Positions 33,292 through 43,073 are shown, numbered from the stretch's first letter. The stretch is DNA of 64,000 bases from Flavipsychrobacter sp. (GCA_031292525.1 JARLGY010000016.1:62001-126000), one strand, 5' to 3'. Notes: generated from the sequence alone by a model not told the origin. Numbers and translations are program-made.

Positions 33292-33996
33292 ATGAAACGA
33301 ATTGTAAATAAGCATCCACTTGCTATACGTTGGTTCCATTGGGTCAATTTCCCTGTACTTGCCATGATGATATGGAGCGGGTTACTTATATACTGGGCCA
33401 ATGATGTTTATCGGGTAGGGTGGGATGATACTACAGTTCTTAAATTCTTTCCTGATTCTTTCTACAAAGCATTTAATATATCTGGCAGGCTGGCAGAAGG
33501 TATGGCGTTGCACTTTGTGTTCATGTGGTTCTTTGCTATCAATGGGTTGCTATATGTTTTATACACTCTTATTTCAGGGGAGTGGCGCTACCTATGGCCC
33601 GAGCGAAAATCTTTTAAAGAGGCATGGTTGGTGGTGCTGCACGATCTGCACCTGCGCAAAACTGCTCCGCCACAAATCAAGTACAATGCTGCTCAGCGTA
33701 TTGCATACAGCGCCATTATTGTTATGGGGTTTGGCTCGCTGGTTACGGGGCTTAGCATATACAAACCGGTTCAGTTTGGCTGGCTGTGCACCTTGTGTGG
33801 CGGTTACGAATGGGCCCGTATAGAACACTTTGCGCTTACTATTGGGTACACTTTGTTTTTCGTCATACACATAGTACAGGTTGTATTGGCAGGGTGGAAA
33901 AATTTTCAAGCTATGGTCACTGGTTTTGAAGCAGAACAACTTCCGGAACTTGAGCGTGAACCATCGGCAGAAACTACTAATTCTCAAAACAGTTAA
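33292..33996 (+). CDS. Membrane cytochrome b-type subunit
   Basis: This 234-residue protein of the cytochrome b561/thiosulfate-reductase cytochrome b fold has four membrane helices. Candidate haem-ligand histidines lie in LAIRWFHWVNFPV (helix 1), GMALHFVFMWFF (helix 2) and IEHFALTIGYTLFFVIHIVQVVL (helix 4). It would pass electrons between the quinone pool and a periplasmic redox partner. The next gene starts 2 bp after its stop and encodes a molybdopterin oxidoreductase, the likely partner. The C-terminus is an acidic and polar tail (ELEREPSAETTNSQNS). Confidence 0.88.
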   Translation: MKRIVNKHPLAIRWFHWVNFPVLAMMIWSGLLIYWANDVYRVGWDDTTVLKFFPDSFYKAFNISGRLAEGMALHFVFMWFFAINGLLYVLYTLISGEWRYLWPERKSFKEAWLVVLHDLHLRKTAPPQIKYNAAQRIAYSAIIVMGFGSLVTGLSIYKPVQFGWLCTLCGGYEWARIEHFALTIGYTLFFVIHIVQVVLAGWKNFQAMVTGFEAEQLPELEREPSAETTNSQNS

Positions 33997-33998
33997 CG

Positions 33999-34754
33999 AT
34001 GGAAAATAAACCACACGAACTGGCAACTGACAGGCAAGTACGCCGTCGCGTTATTTTTTCTTTTATAGGATTTTTTATATTCATAAGCCTGGTGTACCTG
34101 GCTTTTAGGTGGTTATACCATACGCCTGATGCTGCCGGAGTTCATGCGCCACTACGTAAGGGGTATGAAGTGAATGAAAAAATATTTGGTGGCACCTTTA
34201 ATAAAAATACATTAGTTAAAACCTATCCTTTATCTGCGGCCACTACTCATGTGCGGGTAAATGGCGATGTAGGGATGGGTGATGGTTTTGACCCTAAGTC
34301 CTGGAAAATGCATTTGGTGCGTGGAACTGGCGATACTTTGCTTATTTCTATAGCTGAAATAAAAGCTTTGCCCAAAACAGAGATCGTTTTCGACTTTAAA
34401 TGTATTGAAGGCTGGAGCCAGGTAACGCATTGGGGCGGTGTAAAGTTCACTGATTTCCTGGCGCACTTTGGGCTAGATACACTGGCTGCCTATAAGTATA
34501 TAGGCTTGCAAACACCCGATAAAGCCTACTACGTAGGCATTGACATGAATAGCATGCTGCAACCCCAAACTATACTTTGTTATGAGATGAATGGTAAACC
34601 ACTCCCGTACGATCAAGGAGCACCCTTAAGGCTCATCATCCCCGTGAAATATGGCATCAAGCAGCTCAAGCGTATAGGTACCATGTTTTTTAGTAACACC
34701 CAGCCTGCAGACTATTGGGCAGAGCGTGGCTACGATTTTTATTCTGGGCACTAA
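33999..34754 (+). CDS. Membrane-anchored molybdopterin oxidoreductase (sulfite oxidase fold, MsrP/YedY-like)
   Basis: This 251-residue protein has an N-terminal arginine cluster (RQVRRRVIFSF) and a membrane helix (about 24-43), and then a sulfite-oxidase-type molybdopterin domain. The Mo-ligand Cys is in the block FDFKCIEGWSQVTHWGG. C-terminal PYDQGAPLRLIIPVKYGIKQLKRI matches the family. It forms a two-gene unit with the cytochrome b at 33292. The twin arginine plus hydrophobic helix could be an uncleaved Tat signal, which would place the cofactor domain in the periplasm. The electron partner is inferred from adjacency. Confidence 0.9.
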   Translation: MENKPHELATDRQVRRRVIFSFIGFFIFISLVYLAFRWLYHTPDAAGVHAPLRKGYEVNEKIFGGTFNKNTLVKTYPLSAATTHVRVNGDVGMGDGFDPKSWKMHLVRGTGDTLLISIAEIKALPKTEIVFDFKCIEGWSQVTHWGGVKFTDFLAHFGLDTLAAYKYIGLQTPDKAYYVGIDMNSMLQPQTILCYEMNGKPLPYDQGAPLRLIIPVKYGIKQLKRIGTMFFSNTQPADYWAERGYDFYSGH

Positions 34755-34844
34755 CGCTTTGTATTATTTCAGGCATATCTGTTTCAATGCTGTAAATATG
34801 CATACGGACAGTGTGGCGCACGTGCGCAATAGTCGCTTCGATCT

Positions 34845-34866
34845 GCACATGTAAGCATGTGCTTTT
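34845..34866. terminator. Short terminator hairpin
   Basis: The arms GCACATG (34845-34851) and CATGTGC (34856-34862) surround a TAAG loop with TTTT behind, between the Mo-oxidoreductase gene and the end of the converging nuclease gene. A GCGCACGTGCGC palindrome lies just before it. Confidence 0.55.
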
Positions 34867-36301
34867 ATCGGGCTACCTCAGGCTTTAGCTTTCCTATTCC
34901 TAAATTGCCGGTCTCCTCATGCAGGCAAGGGATGCTAACATGCTTAAATCCTTTGCGTAGCAGTTTTTCTCTAAACGCCTGCTGCACATCATATTCACCA
35001 TGCACCAGGTAAATGTTTTGTACTTGCTCCGCATTTTGGCAACTCAGCCATTTCAGTAGGTCATCATAGTCTGCATGTGCACTCATGCTGTCTATGCTTT
35101 CTATATTGGCTTTTACCTCCCGGTGTTCACCGTATATATATACTTCTTTGGCGCCATTGTGCAACTGTCCACCCAGGCTGCGTGGCTCACAATAACCCAC
35201 CAGCATTATTGTACAATAGGGGTCGCCTATGTTCGCTGCAATGTGGTGCTTCACTCGTCCCGCTTCTGCCATGCCCGATGCTGAGATGATCACACAAGCT
35301 TCTTTGCTTGCTGTAAGAGCTATGCTTTCATCTACGTTCTGGGTATAATGCAATCCCGGAAAGTCAAAAACATCGTCGTCTTTCTTTAATAGATCGCGCA
35401 CCTGTTCATTAAAACATTCCGGATGGTTTTTCATGATTTGTGTAGCCTCTATTGATAGTGGGCTATCCACATAATAGTTGAGCTTAGGTAACCTGTGTTC
35501 TGTATCCAGCCGGTTCAGCAGATACAATATTTCCTGTGTGCGGCCCACGCTAAAAGCCGGGATGATCAGTTTTCCCTTGCGTTCAATGCATGTTTTTTCA
35601 ATTACGTCTAGTAATTTATCGGTAGCTGAATGCAGTACGCTATGCAACTTGTTACCGTAGGTAGATTCCATGATGATGTAGTCTGCCTGCGGAGAATCTT
35701 CAGGGCTGGCTAGTATCATGTCATTATATCGCCCTATATCTCCACTAAAAGCAAGGGCCGTTGTCTTGCCACTTTCTTTCAGTTTTAAGCTTACGGCCGC
35801 ACTGCCCAATATATGACCAGCATTGGTGTATAGCAGCTCTATGTCATTATCTATTTTATACGGCTCGTTATATGGTACTGTTATAATAAGGGGCAATACT
35901 TTTTGCACATCATCCTCTGTGTATAAGGCATCAATAAGCGGCCGTTGCTGCCGTTCTCTTATCCGGTTGATGTGAGTTTCCTCCATTTCTTGTATGTGTG
36001 CGCTATCCAGCATCAGCAGTTTTCCTAGCTCAAGTGTTTGGGGTGTACAGTATATTTTACCATTAAATCCATCTTTTACCAGTTTGGGTAGTAGGCCCAC
36101 GTGGTCTATATGCGCGTGCGAAATAATGACGTAAGTGACGTCCTTGGGTTCAAAACCCCAGTTGCTATTTAGTTCAAGGGTTTCTTTACCCAGCCCCTGG
36201 AATAAACCGCAGTCTAGTAATATCTGTTTGCCATTATCCAGATGTATCAAATGTTTAGATCCAGTAACTGTTCTTGCTGCGCCGTGAAAGGATATCTTCA
36301 T
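34865..36301 (-). CDS. Beta-CASP metallo-beta-lactamase ribonuclease-like protein
   Basis: This 478-residue protein has the MBL fold with metal motif ISHAHIDHVGLLP near residue 58 and further ligands in GHILGSAAVSL near 160 and FSGDIG near 182. The inserted beta-CASP cassette contains IPAFSVGRTQEILYLL and IISASGMAEAGRV. The C-terminus has a zinc His in SMSAHADYDDLLKW and the HGE of VHGE. Such proteins are CPSF-73-like endoribonucleases or exonucleases and act in RNA processing. It contains no KH domain. Confidence 0.92.
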   Translation of the reverse strand: MKISFHGAARTVTGSKHLIHLDNGKQILLDCGLFQGLGKETLELNSNWGFEPKDVTYVIISHAHIDHVGLLPKLVKDGFNGKIYCTPQTLELGKLLMLDSAHIQEMEETHINRIRERQQRPLIDALYTEDDVQKVLPLIITVPYNEPYKIDNDIELLYTNAGHILGSAAVSLKLKESGKTTALAFSGDIGRYNDMILASPEDSPQADYIIMESTYGNKLHSVLHSATDKLLDVIEKTCIERKGKLIIPAFSVGRTQEILYLLNRLDTEHRLPKLNYYVDSPLSIEATQIMKNHPECFNEQVRDLLKKDDDVFDFPGLHYTQNVDESIALTASKEACVIISASGMAEAGRVKHHIAANIGDPYCTIMLVGYCEPRSLGGQLHNGAKEVYIYGEHREVKANIESIDSMSAHADYDDLLKWLSCQNAEQVQNIYLVHGEYDVQQAFREKLLRKGFKHVSIPCLHEETGNLGIGKLKPEVAR

Positions 36302-36399
36302 AGGTGATGACTGATTGTGAATTTAGAATCATTCAGTTATAAAAATTGAGCCGCATTATTTTAAGTCGGAAAATATGTGTTCTTTAATTGTTTTAAATT

Positions 36400-36957
36400 C
36401 TATACTCGTGGTGTAGTTAGTGGCTGATCCATAAGGCCTTTCGCCACCCGCTTAATAAAAAAGTAGTTAGCAGATCCACCTATCACGGCACCGACAACCG
36501 GTATTAATCTTTCCGCTGTTTTTGATCCAATATTGATCATTAGCTTCTCTGCAACTTCTTTAAGTAAGTTTTTAGTGATGGTAACACCAGCATCTTTTTT
36601 AAATGATGCAGCAACAATTTTTATGAAGTCCTCAAATCTTATCTCGTACTTGCCTGTATTATGGTAAGATACAGCCAGTGTGACTCTAAATTGCTGTGTG
36701 ATCAGGTTGATCATATCCAACGGTACCCCAATAGCAATGGTGGCTAGTCCTCCGGCCCCTATTATTACTCCCGATCCAGCCGCTAGCAAAGCGCATTGGT
36801 TAATGAACTTTTCCAGTCCAAGCTCATCTACACCTTTCTTTATGCTCAGTTGGTCTATGTGTTTAAATATTTGCTGTAGCCCTCCTTTAGATAAATAGGT
36901 AAAGCCTGCTTTAAACTTAGAGCCAAGCGCCTTGAAATTTGGTTTATGTAGTTTCAT
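36400..36957 (-). CDS. EcsC family protein
   Basis: This 185-residue protein resembles the EcsC family by a hydrophobic Gly/Ala-rich first segment (GGLATIAIGVPLDMINLITQQ), the middle RFEDFIKIVAASF, and the closing IPVVGAVIGGSANYFFIKRVAKG block that is typical of the family. EcsC was named for an ABC transporter locus in Bacillus, where its function is unsettled. In this window it stands alone. It is probably peripheral or integral at the inner membrane. Confidence 0.75.
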   Translation of the reverse strand: MKLHKPNFKALGSKFKAGFTYLSKGGLQQIFKHIDQLSIKKGVDELGLEKFINQCALLAAGSGVIIGAGGLATIAIGVPLDMINLITQQFRVTLAVSYHNTGKYEIRFEDFIKIVAASFKKDAGVTITKNLLKEVAEKLMINIGSKTAERLIPVVGAVIGGSANYFFIKRVAKGLMDQPLTTPRV

Positions 36958-37096
36958 TTTCTTCTTTTATTCGTGTACCTCACTAGCGTATGTCTATTTT
37001 CATGCCATAGATTGAGAAATTCTTGTATGACCCATATAAATGACGATTGAACTACCATTTGGCCTAATTTTAATACTTTTATTCAAATTGCCCCTC

Positions 37097-37870
37097 ATGA
37101 TAATAGCTACCTACAATATCAATGGTGTTAATGGTCATTTACCTGTGTTGCTCCGTTGGCTGGAACAAACTTCCCCAGATGTTGTTTGTCTGCAGGAGTT
37201 AAAAGCTCCCCAGGAAAAATTTCCGGAACAGGCTATTAAAGAGCTTGGCTATAATGCAATATGGCATGGGCAAAAAAGTTGGAATGGGGTGGCTATACTG
37301 GCACGTGGCATGGACATAGAAGAGGTGGGGCGAGGCCTTGCAGGAGATGAAGAAGACGTACAGAGCCGCTATATAGAAGCTATGGTAAATGGCATTCATA
37401 TCAGTTGCCTTTACCTGCCCAATGGCAATCCTGCGCCGGGGCCAAAATTCGATTACAAACTCAACTGGTTTAAACGCTTTAGCGCTCGTGCTGCAGAATT
37501 ATTGGCTTCGGGTAAGCCGGTGGTGCTAACCGGCGACTATAACGTAATACCTACTGAACTGGATGTGTACAAACCAGAACGTTGGGTGGACGATGCATTG
37601 TTCCGCCCTGAATCGCGCGAGGCATTTCATAACCTGGTAGGGCAGGGGTGGACAGACGCCATACGTAAGTTATATCCAACCCAAACGGTTTACACTTTTT
37701 ACGATTACTTCCGCAATGCGTATGGTCGAGATGCAGGCTTACGTATCGATCATTTCCTTCTGACGCCAGATCTCACAGGTCGCCTTATAGCAGCCGGGGT
37801 AGATCGCGAGGTGCGCGGCTGGGAAAAGACAAGCGACCACTGCCCGGTATGGATACAGTTGGCAGACTAA
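37097..37870 (+). CDS. xth: Exodeoxyribonuclease III
   Basis: This 257-residue enzyme cleaves AP sites and degrades 3' ends in base-excision repair. The N-terminus MIIATYNINGVNGHLPVLL, the catalytic Glu in DVVCLQELKAP near residue 34, VLTGDYNVIP near 140 and the closing SDHCPVWIQL with the catalytic His are all present. The ATG at 37097 is favoured because a -7-like box (TACTTTTA, 37074-37081) ends 16 nt before it and the family begins at this Met. An earlier ATG at 37040 would cover the promoter. Confidence 0.95.
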   Translation: MIIATYNINGVNGHLPVLLRWLEQTSPDVVCLQELKAPQEKFPEQAIKELGYNAIWHGQKSWNGVAILARGMDIEEVGRGLAGDEEDVQSRYIEAMVNGIHISCLYLPNGNPAPGPKFDYKLNWFKRFSARAAELLASGKPVVLTGDYNVIPTELDVYKPERWVDDALFRPESREAFHNLVGQGWTDAIRKLYPTQTVYTFYDYFRNAYGRDAGLRIDHFLLTPDLTGRLIAAGVDREVRGWEKTSDHCPVWIQLAD

Positions 37871-37925
37871 CAGGTATGCCGTAAGATTTAATTATTCCTT
37901 TTACAAACGTTTTTTTAGTGAACAC

Positions 37926-38348
37926 TTAGTTGTTCACCTTCACTTCCCATGTTATTGTACAGCCAGCCCTGCGCAATGTTTCAGCTACAGAGCAGTATTT
38001 ATCTATAGATAGTGCTACTGCGTGCTGTGCCTGCTCTTCGCCAACATCGCCACTTAAATAAAAAACAACATGCACTTTTTCCCATAGCGATGGTACTTTA
38101 CCCTGCTCCCTTTCGCCATTTATAGCCATTTTAAAAGATGTCAGCGTCTGCCGTTTCTTTTTAAGTATAGATACAACATCTATACCGCTGCAGCCGCCCA
38201 GACCCATGAGCAGTGCCTGCATAGGCCTTACCCCATATGCTTTACCGCCATCCGCAGGGCTGGTATCCATGGTTATGGTTTTGCCGGCTTCATCTACAGC
38301 TGTAAATCCAAATTCTGGTTGGGTGAGGTTAACATCTATTGTGATCAT
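37926..38348 (-). CDS. OsmC family protein (YhfA-like subgroup)
   Basis: This 140-residue OsmC-like protein is of a different branch from that at 4518. It has VRPMQALLMGLGGCSGIDVVSIL, with the first Cys near residue 52, and a second Cys in VALSIDKYCSVAETLRRAGC near 120. The subgroup is often annotated as redox protein, with peroxidase activity unproven. The ATG at 38348 is chosen because it begins with a typical MITIDVNL strand, rather than an ATG at 38381. It diverges from metX with 53 bp between start codons. Confidence 0.85.
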   Translation of the reverse strand: MITIDVNLTQPEFGFTAVDEAGKTITMDTSPADGGKAYGVRPMQALLMGLGGCSGIDVVSILKKKRQTLTSFKMAINGEREQGKVPSLWEKVHVVFYLSGDVGEEQAQHAVALSIDKYCSVAETLRRAGCTITWEVKVNN

Positions 38349-38386
38349 TGGTTTGTATTTTATGCAAATGTATAGGAACAAGCATT

Positions 38387-38394
38387 TACTTTTG
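38387..38394 (+). promoter_or_regulatory. -7 box (TACTTTTG) of metX
   Basis: A perfect TAnnTTTG match ends 8 nt before the metX ATG at 38402. A start site about 7 nt downstream would give an almost leaderless message. Confidence 0.5.
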
Positions 38395-38401
38395 CGGTTC
38401 T

Positions 38402-39430
38402 ATGACGCAGGAGTACAAGTACGATGGCAATTTAACACTTGAAAATGGGGCAGTACTTATACAGCCCACAATTGCCTATAGTACCTATGGAATATTAAAT
38501 GAAGCTAAAGATAATGTGGTTTGGGTATGCCATGCCCTCACTGCCAACTCCCAGGCTGCTGATTGGTGGCCTGGCATGATAGGTAAAGGCTGTGCATTAG
38601 ATACTGACAGGTATTTTATAGTATGTGCCAATATACTGGGCAGTTGCTATGGCAGCACCGGCCCATTAAGTATTGATCCTGCCATTTCGTCGCCATATTT
38701 CCATTCGTTCCCGCAAATAACCATACGCGATATGGTGTGTGTCCATATCCTGCTCAGGCAGCATTTGGGTATAGATACTATACATCTGCTGGTTGGTGGC
38801 AGTATGGGCGGCTACCAGGCATTGGAGTGGGCCAGTATGGAAGATGACGTAATTAACAATTTATTCCTCCTGGCTACATCGGCTGCAGAAAGCGCGTGGG
38901 GTATAGCCATACATACGGCTCAGCGGCTGGCAATTGATGCCGATGCTACATGGCACCATAACAATGCAAGCGCAGGTGCAAAAGGTTTAAAAACGGCAAG
39001 AGCTATTGGCATGCTCACATACAGGGGCTACCAGTCTTTTGTTACGCACCAAACAGATGAAGACTTCCATAAAGTAGATAATTACCGGGCCTCGTCTTAT
39101 ATAGACTATCAGGGCAATAAACTGGTAGCTCGTTTCAATGCATACAGCTATTGGTGCCTTACCAAGGCTATGGATAGCCACAACATAGCACGTGGTAAAA
39201 CTGCAAGTGTCGCAGAAGCACTTAGCCAACTGCAACAGCCCACACTTGTAATAGGTATAGATACCGATATGCTTTGCCCGTTTTCAGAACAGGAGTTTAT
39301 TGCAACCTATATCCCCAATGCACGCCTGGTAAAAATAAAGTCAGCCTTCGGGCACGATGGCTTCCTGGTAGAAGTGAAGAAAATATCAAAACACCTTTCT
39401 GCATTCATAAAAAACATCCGGCGCGCTTAG
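38402..39430 (+). CDS. metX: Homoserine O-acetyltransferase
   Basis: This 342-residue alpha/beta-hydrolase-fold enzyme acetylates homoserine for methionine biosynthesis. It has the acyl-transferase opener FQSG-like ENGAVLIQPTIAYSTYG, the oxyanion region WVCHALTANSQAADWW, and the nucleophile elbow VGGSMGGYQALEW near residue 132. The catalytic Asp (GIDTDMLCPFSEQ) and His (FGHDGFLVE) lie near the end. The start at 38402 is fixed by the promoter box and the family N-terminus. No other methionine gene lies next to it, and a rhodanese gene converges downstream. Confidence 0.94.
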   Translation: MTQEYKYDGNLTLENGAVLIQPTIAYSTYGILNEAKDNVVWVCHALTANSQAADWWPGMIGKGCALDTDRYFIVCANILGSCYGSTGPLSIDPAISSPYFHSFPQITIRDMVCVHILLRQHLGIDTIHLLVGGSMGGYQALEWASMEDDVINNLFLLATSAAESAWGIAIHTAQRLAIDADATWHHNNASAGAKGLKTARAIGMLTYRGYQSFVTHQTDEDFHKVDNYRASSYIDYQGNKLVARFNAYSYWCLTKAMDSHNIARGKTASVAEALSQLQQPTLVIGIDTDMLCPFSEQEFIATYIPNARLVKIKSAFGHDGFLVEVKKISKHLSAFIKNIRRA

Positions 39431-39464
39431 CCCCGGATGCTCAGTTGTAAAGTATATAACAGAA

Positions 39465-39785
39465 TTATTTTACTTTCTGGTTGCCAAATTTATCCTGCCA
39501 GGCCATTATACCACCAGTCAGGTTTACTGTATGGGTAAACCCTGCCTGCTCCAGCATCATGCATGCTTGCATGCTCCTTTTCCCAGAGCGGCAATGTATG
39601 ATCAGTTCTTCGTCTTTAAATTGCTCTATCGGGTCGAGCTGCATAGACATAATATTCCCCAACGGAATAAGCTGTACGCCCAGGTTAGCTTCGGCATATT
39701 CATCCGGCTCACGTACATCTATAATATTTAATTGTTCACCGGCGTCCAGCCTGTTTTTTAGCTCTTCAACTGTTATATGCTGCAT
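39465..39785 (-). CDS. Rhodanese-like domain protein
   Basis: This 106-residue single-domain rhodanese binds a persulfide sulfur on the Cys of the active loop IIHCRSGKRSMQA near residue 65. DVREPDEYAEANL and GGIMAWQDKF are the typical first and last blocks. It has no signal peptide, so it is cytosolic. It converges on metX with 34 bp between stops. Its partner sulfur acceptor is unknown. Confidence 0.9.
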   Translation of the reverse strand: MQHITVEELKNRLDAGEQLNIIDVREPDEYAEANLGVQLIPLGNIMSMQLDPIEQFKDEELIIHCRSGKRSMQACMMLEQAGFTHTVNLTGGIMAWQDKFGNQKVK

Positions 39786-40048
39786 TGTTCTGCTTTAATT
39801 AAAACGTGCAAAGTTATTATAATTTCAGTTGAGGAACATGAATAATGTCAAATAGGCATCTGAATATCCTCCTCATGGGTTACCTTATTCCATTTCAAGA
39901 ATCAATGGCAGCAAAATCTATTGCTTAATGTAATTCATATGAAAACAAGTGTGAATATTGTTTGCATCAATAAAACTGCGATTCGCAGTGCTTTATATTA
40001 ACTGTCAATAACACCCTAATTATTTTATAAGCATTTACACCAAATTTT
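39786..40048 (+). other. Intergenic region upstream of the MFS gene
   Basis: This stretch of 263 bases contains a short hairpin (ACTGCG and CGCAGT around ATT, 39975-39989) and AT-rich sequence leading to the MFS start. No TAnnTTTG box with a well-placed -33 is convincing and I see no small gene or RNA. Confidence 0.3.
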
Positions 40049-41329
40049 ATGACTATCGACATAAAGAAAAAAGAAACCGCAACTATACCATTTACCTCCT
40101 ATCAAAAGGTTGTCATATTGATCCTGGCGCTAACCCAGTTTTCTGTGATACTCGATTTTATGATCATGTCGCCAATGGGCGATATGCTGATGAAAGCTTT
40201 AAGTCTCAGGCCACAGCAATTTGGCTGGGCAGTATCTGCATACGCTTTTAGCGCCGGTATCTCTGGCTTGCTTACTGCAGGCTTTGCCGATCGTTTTGAT
40301 CGCAAGAAGCTATTAATGTTTTTCTATACCGGCTTTATTGCCGGTACCTTCTTTTGTGGTTTTGCTACATCTTACCCGTTGCTTATTGCTGCACGTATCA
40401 TCACGGGTTTGTTTGGGGGCGTTATTGGCTCCATCTCAATGGCTATCATTACAGACCTGTTCGATATCCATCATCGAGGTAGGGTGATGGGTTTTGTGCA
40501 AATGGGCTTAGGCGCCAGCCAAGTGTTGGGTATCCCTATTAGTCTCTATATAGCCAACATATGGGGTTGGCGTTCGCCATTCTTAATGGTGGCTATGCTG
40601 GCTACGCTGGTGCTTATACTTATCATATTGAAATTGCAACCAGTTACCAAACACCTTGCTGTACAGATGAAACAAAATGCATTTACCCACTTGTGGAATA
40701 CCGTTGCACAAAAAAATTACCGGATAGGTTTTTTGGCGACTGCAATACTCTCCGTAGGAGGTTTTATGATGATGCCTTTTGGTACCGCATTTGCGGTAAA
40801 CAACCTCCACATCACGCAAGCACAGTTAGTGCCGCTATTTATGGTGTCTGGTGTTAGCTCATTGATCATCATGCCATTGATAGGTAAGTTCAGCGATAAA
40901 ATAGACAAGTTTAAGCTTTTCGCCATCGCATCGGTATGGATGATGATAGTAGTTATATGCTATACCCATTTATCAGTTACGCCGTTATGGGAAGTAATGT
41001 GCTTTAACATACTGATGACTATGGGTATCATGAGTCGTATGGTTCCATCAAGCGCACTAACAACAGGCATACCCGAAATGCGCGACAGGGGGGCATTCAT
41101 GAGTGTAAATGCATCTTTGCAGCAAATATCTGGTGGTCTTGCAGCTGCAGTTGCCGGTTTAATAGTAGTGCAGAAAAGTAACGTAGGCGCACCTAAAGGA
41201 GCGCTTATTCCACTGGAACATTATGATATATTGGGTTATGTGATGGTAGGGATATCCATGGTCAGTGTACTGTTGGTTTACAGGGTTAGTGTAATGGTGA
41301 AGAAAAAGCTGGCAGAAAAGGTATTGTAA
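40049..41329 (+). CDS. MFS transporter
   Basis: This 426-residue inner-membrane transporter has 12 predicted helices. The cytosolic loop 2-3 motif reads GFADRFDRKKLLMF near residue 78 (family signature GxxxDRxGRR), and the central loop about 195-215 separates the halves. A charged pair lies in the first helix (VILDFMIMSPMGD). It belongs to the drug:proton antiporter type of arabinose-efflux-like permeases. The substrate is unknown. A strong terminator follows. Confidence 0.92.
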   Translation: MTIDIKKKETATIPFTSYQKVVILILALTQFSVILDFMIMSPMGDMLMKALSLRPQQFGWAVSAYAFSAGISGLLTAGFADRFDRKKLLMFFYTGFIAGTFFCGFATSYPLLIAARIITGLFGGVIGSISMAIITDLFDIHHRGRVMGFVQMGLGASQVLGIPISLYIANIWGWRSPFLMVAMLATLVLILIILKLQPVTKHLAVQMKQNAFTHLWNTVAQKNYRIGFLATAILSVGGFMMMPFGTAFAVNNLHITQAQLVPLFMVSGVSSLIIMPLIGKFSDKIDKFKLFAIASVWMMIVVICYTHLSVTPLWEVMCFNILMTMGIMSRMVPSSALTTGIPEMRDRGAFMSVNASLQQISGGLAAAVAGLIVVQKSNVGAPKGALIPLEHYDILGYVMVGISMVSVLLVYRVSVMVKKKLAEKVL

Positions 41330-41353
41330 TATCCCTTGAATCATTTTAACTTA

Positions 41354-41381
41354 AAAACCCCAGCTCGCAAGCTGGGGTTTT
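41354..41381. terminator. Bidirectional terminator
   Basis: The arms AAAACCCCAGCT and AGCTGGGGTTTT make a perfect 12-bp stem with a CGCA loop. It serves the MFS gene, with lysS ending about 80 bp further. Confidence 0.85.
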
Positions 41382-41461
41382 ATAATGACACAATACGACT
41401 AAGTTTTCCGTATATATGATAGAATGCATAATATGTATTCTATATCTTATGCGCTCTCTAA

Positions 41462-42979
41462 TTAATCGTTCTTCTCAGGTCTCATCTGTGGAAACAGCAA
41501 CACGTCCTGTATGCTTACCTCGCCAGTAAGCAACATGGCCAGGCGTTCTATGCCTATACCAATACCTGCGGTTGGTGGCATGCCATATTCAAGTGCCCTT
41601 AGGAAATCGTAGTCTATATACATAGCCTCTTCATCACCTCTTTCCATTAGCTTCACTTGTTCTTCAAAACGCTCGCGCTGATCTATAGGATCGTTCAGCT
41701 CACTGTATGCATTAGCTATTTCCTTACCGTTTATGATCAGCTCAAAACGCTCTACCAGTCCTGGTTTGCTGCGGTGCTTCTTGGTAAGCGGACTCATTTC
41801 TACAGGGTAGTCTGTGATGAAAGTTGGCTGTATGTACTTGCCTTCGCACTTGCCGCCAAATATTTCATCTATCAGCTTACCCTTGCCCATAGACGCATCT
41901 ACATCTATATGCAAAGTACGGCATACATCGCGCAGGCCTGCCTCATCCATCTGGCTAATATCTATACCTGTATGCTCGGCAATAGCGTCGAATATACTGA
42001 TGCGCTTGTATGGTGCTTTAAAGTCTACTTCAACATTGTTTACAGTGGTTATGGTAGTACCATTGGTTGCAATAGCTGTTTGTTCCAGCATTTGCTCTGT
42101 CTGTTCCATCATCCACAAATAATCTTTGTAGGCAACGTAGAACTCAAGTATGGTAAACTCTGGGTTGTGGGTGCGGTCCATGCCCTCGTTCCTGAAGTTG
42201 CGACTGAACTCATATACAAAGTCAAAACCGCCTACTATCAAACGCTTCAGGTACAGTTCGTTGGCTATGCGCAAGTACAGCGGCATATCCAATGTGTTAT
42301 GATGCGTGATGAACGGACGTGCTATAGCGCCACCTGGTATGGGTTGCAGTACAGGAGTATCCACTTCCAGTGCGCCAAGATTATTCAAAAATGTGCGTAT
42401 GGCATTCTTCATTTTGGTGATCTTTATGAACGTATCGCGCACACCTGGGTTCACTATAAGGTCAGCATAGCGCTGGCGGTATTTAAATTCTATATCGGTT
42501 ACAGCATCAAATACTTCGCCATCCTTTTCCTTTATTACCGGCAGTGGGTGCAACGACTTGGTGAGCAACATAAACGATGTTACGTGTATAGAAGTCTCAC
42601 CCGTTTTGGTAATAAAGCCGTAGCCTTTAATTCCTATTATATCACCCAGGTCAAGCAGTTTTTTCCATACAATGTCAAACATCGACTTGTCCTCACCAGC
42701 GCAGATCTCATCACGTTTCAGATATACCTGTATGCGGCCGGTGCTGTCTTGCAATACGGCAAAGTTAGCTTTGCCCATATCGCGTACACTCATTATGCGG
42801 CCAGCAAGGGATATCGCGCTATATTGGTCCTTAGTTTCTTCAGTATAATTGTCCTTGATATCTTTTGCAGTATGTGTTATCTCAAACGATGGCGCAGGGT
42901 AGGGATCTACTCCCATTGCGTATAGCTCTTTCAGTTTTTCACGTCGCACTACTTCCTGTTCGCTCAGTGTGGCTTGCAT
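41462..42979 (-). CDS. lysS: Lysyl-tRNA synthetase, class II
   Basis: This 505-residue enzyme charges tRNA-Lys. An N-terminal OB-fold anticodon-binding domain occupies about 55-160. The class II core has motif 2 in [20 protein letters not shown] near residue 265 and motif 3 in [15 protein letters not shown] near 480. [20 protein letters not shown] belongs to the class II LysRS signature. It is monocistronic and very highly conserved. Confidence 0.97.
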   Translation of the reverse strand: MQATLSEQEVVRREKLKELYAMGVDPYPAPSFEITHTAKDIKDNYTEETKDQYSAISLAGRIMSVRDMGKANFAVLQDSTGRIQVYLKRDEICAGEDKSMFDIVWKKLLDLGDIIGIKGYGFITKTGETSIHVTSFMLLTKSLHPLPVIKEKDGEVFDAVTDIEFKYRQRYADLIVNPGVRDTFIKITKMKNAIRTFLNNLGALEVDTPVLQPIPGGAIARPFITHHNTLDMPLYLRIANELYLKRLIVGGFDFVYEFSRNFRNEGMDRTHNPEFTILEFYVAYKDYLWMMEQTEQMLEQTAIATNGTTITTVNNVEVDFKAPYKRISIFDAIAEHTGIDISQMDEAGLRDVCRTLHIDVDASMGKGKLIDEIFGGKCEGKYIQPTFITDYPVEMSPLTKKHRSKPGLVERFELIINGKEIANAYSELNDPIDQRERFEEQVKLMERGDEEAMYIDYDFLRALEYGMPPTAGIGIGIERLAMLLTGEVSIQDVLLFPQMRPEKND

Positions 42980-43073
42980 TGCTTATATTATTTTAATTAT
43001 AGTTGAATGTGTGTCTGGGCTGCAAAGGTAAGCATCCGTTACAAGAAATCAGTCGACACAGCCAAGAGGCGGT

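Noticed and set aside
41657-42925. A long (422-codon) open frame opposite lysS
   Set aside because: It is exactly antisense to the strongly conserved lysyl-tRNA synthetase, lacks any family match and has the composition of a shadow frame.
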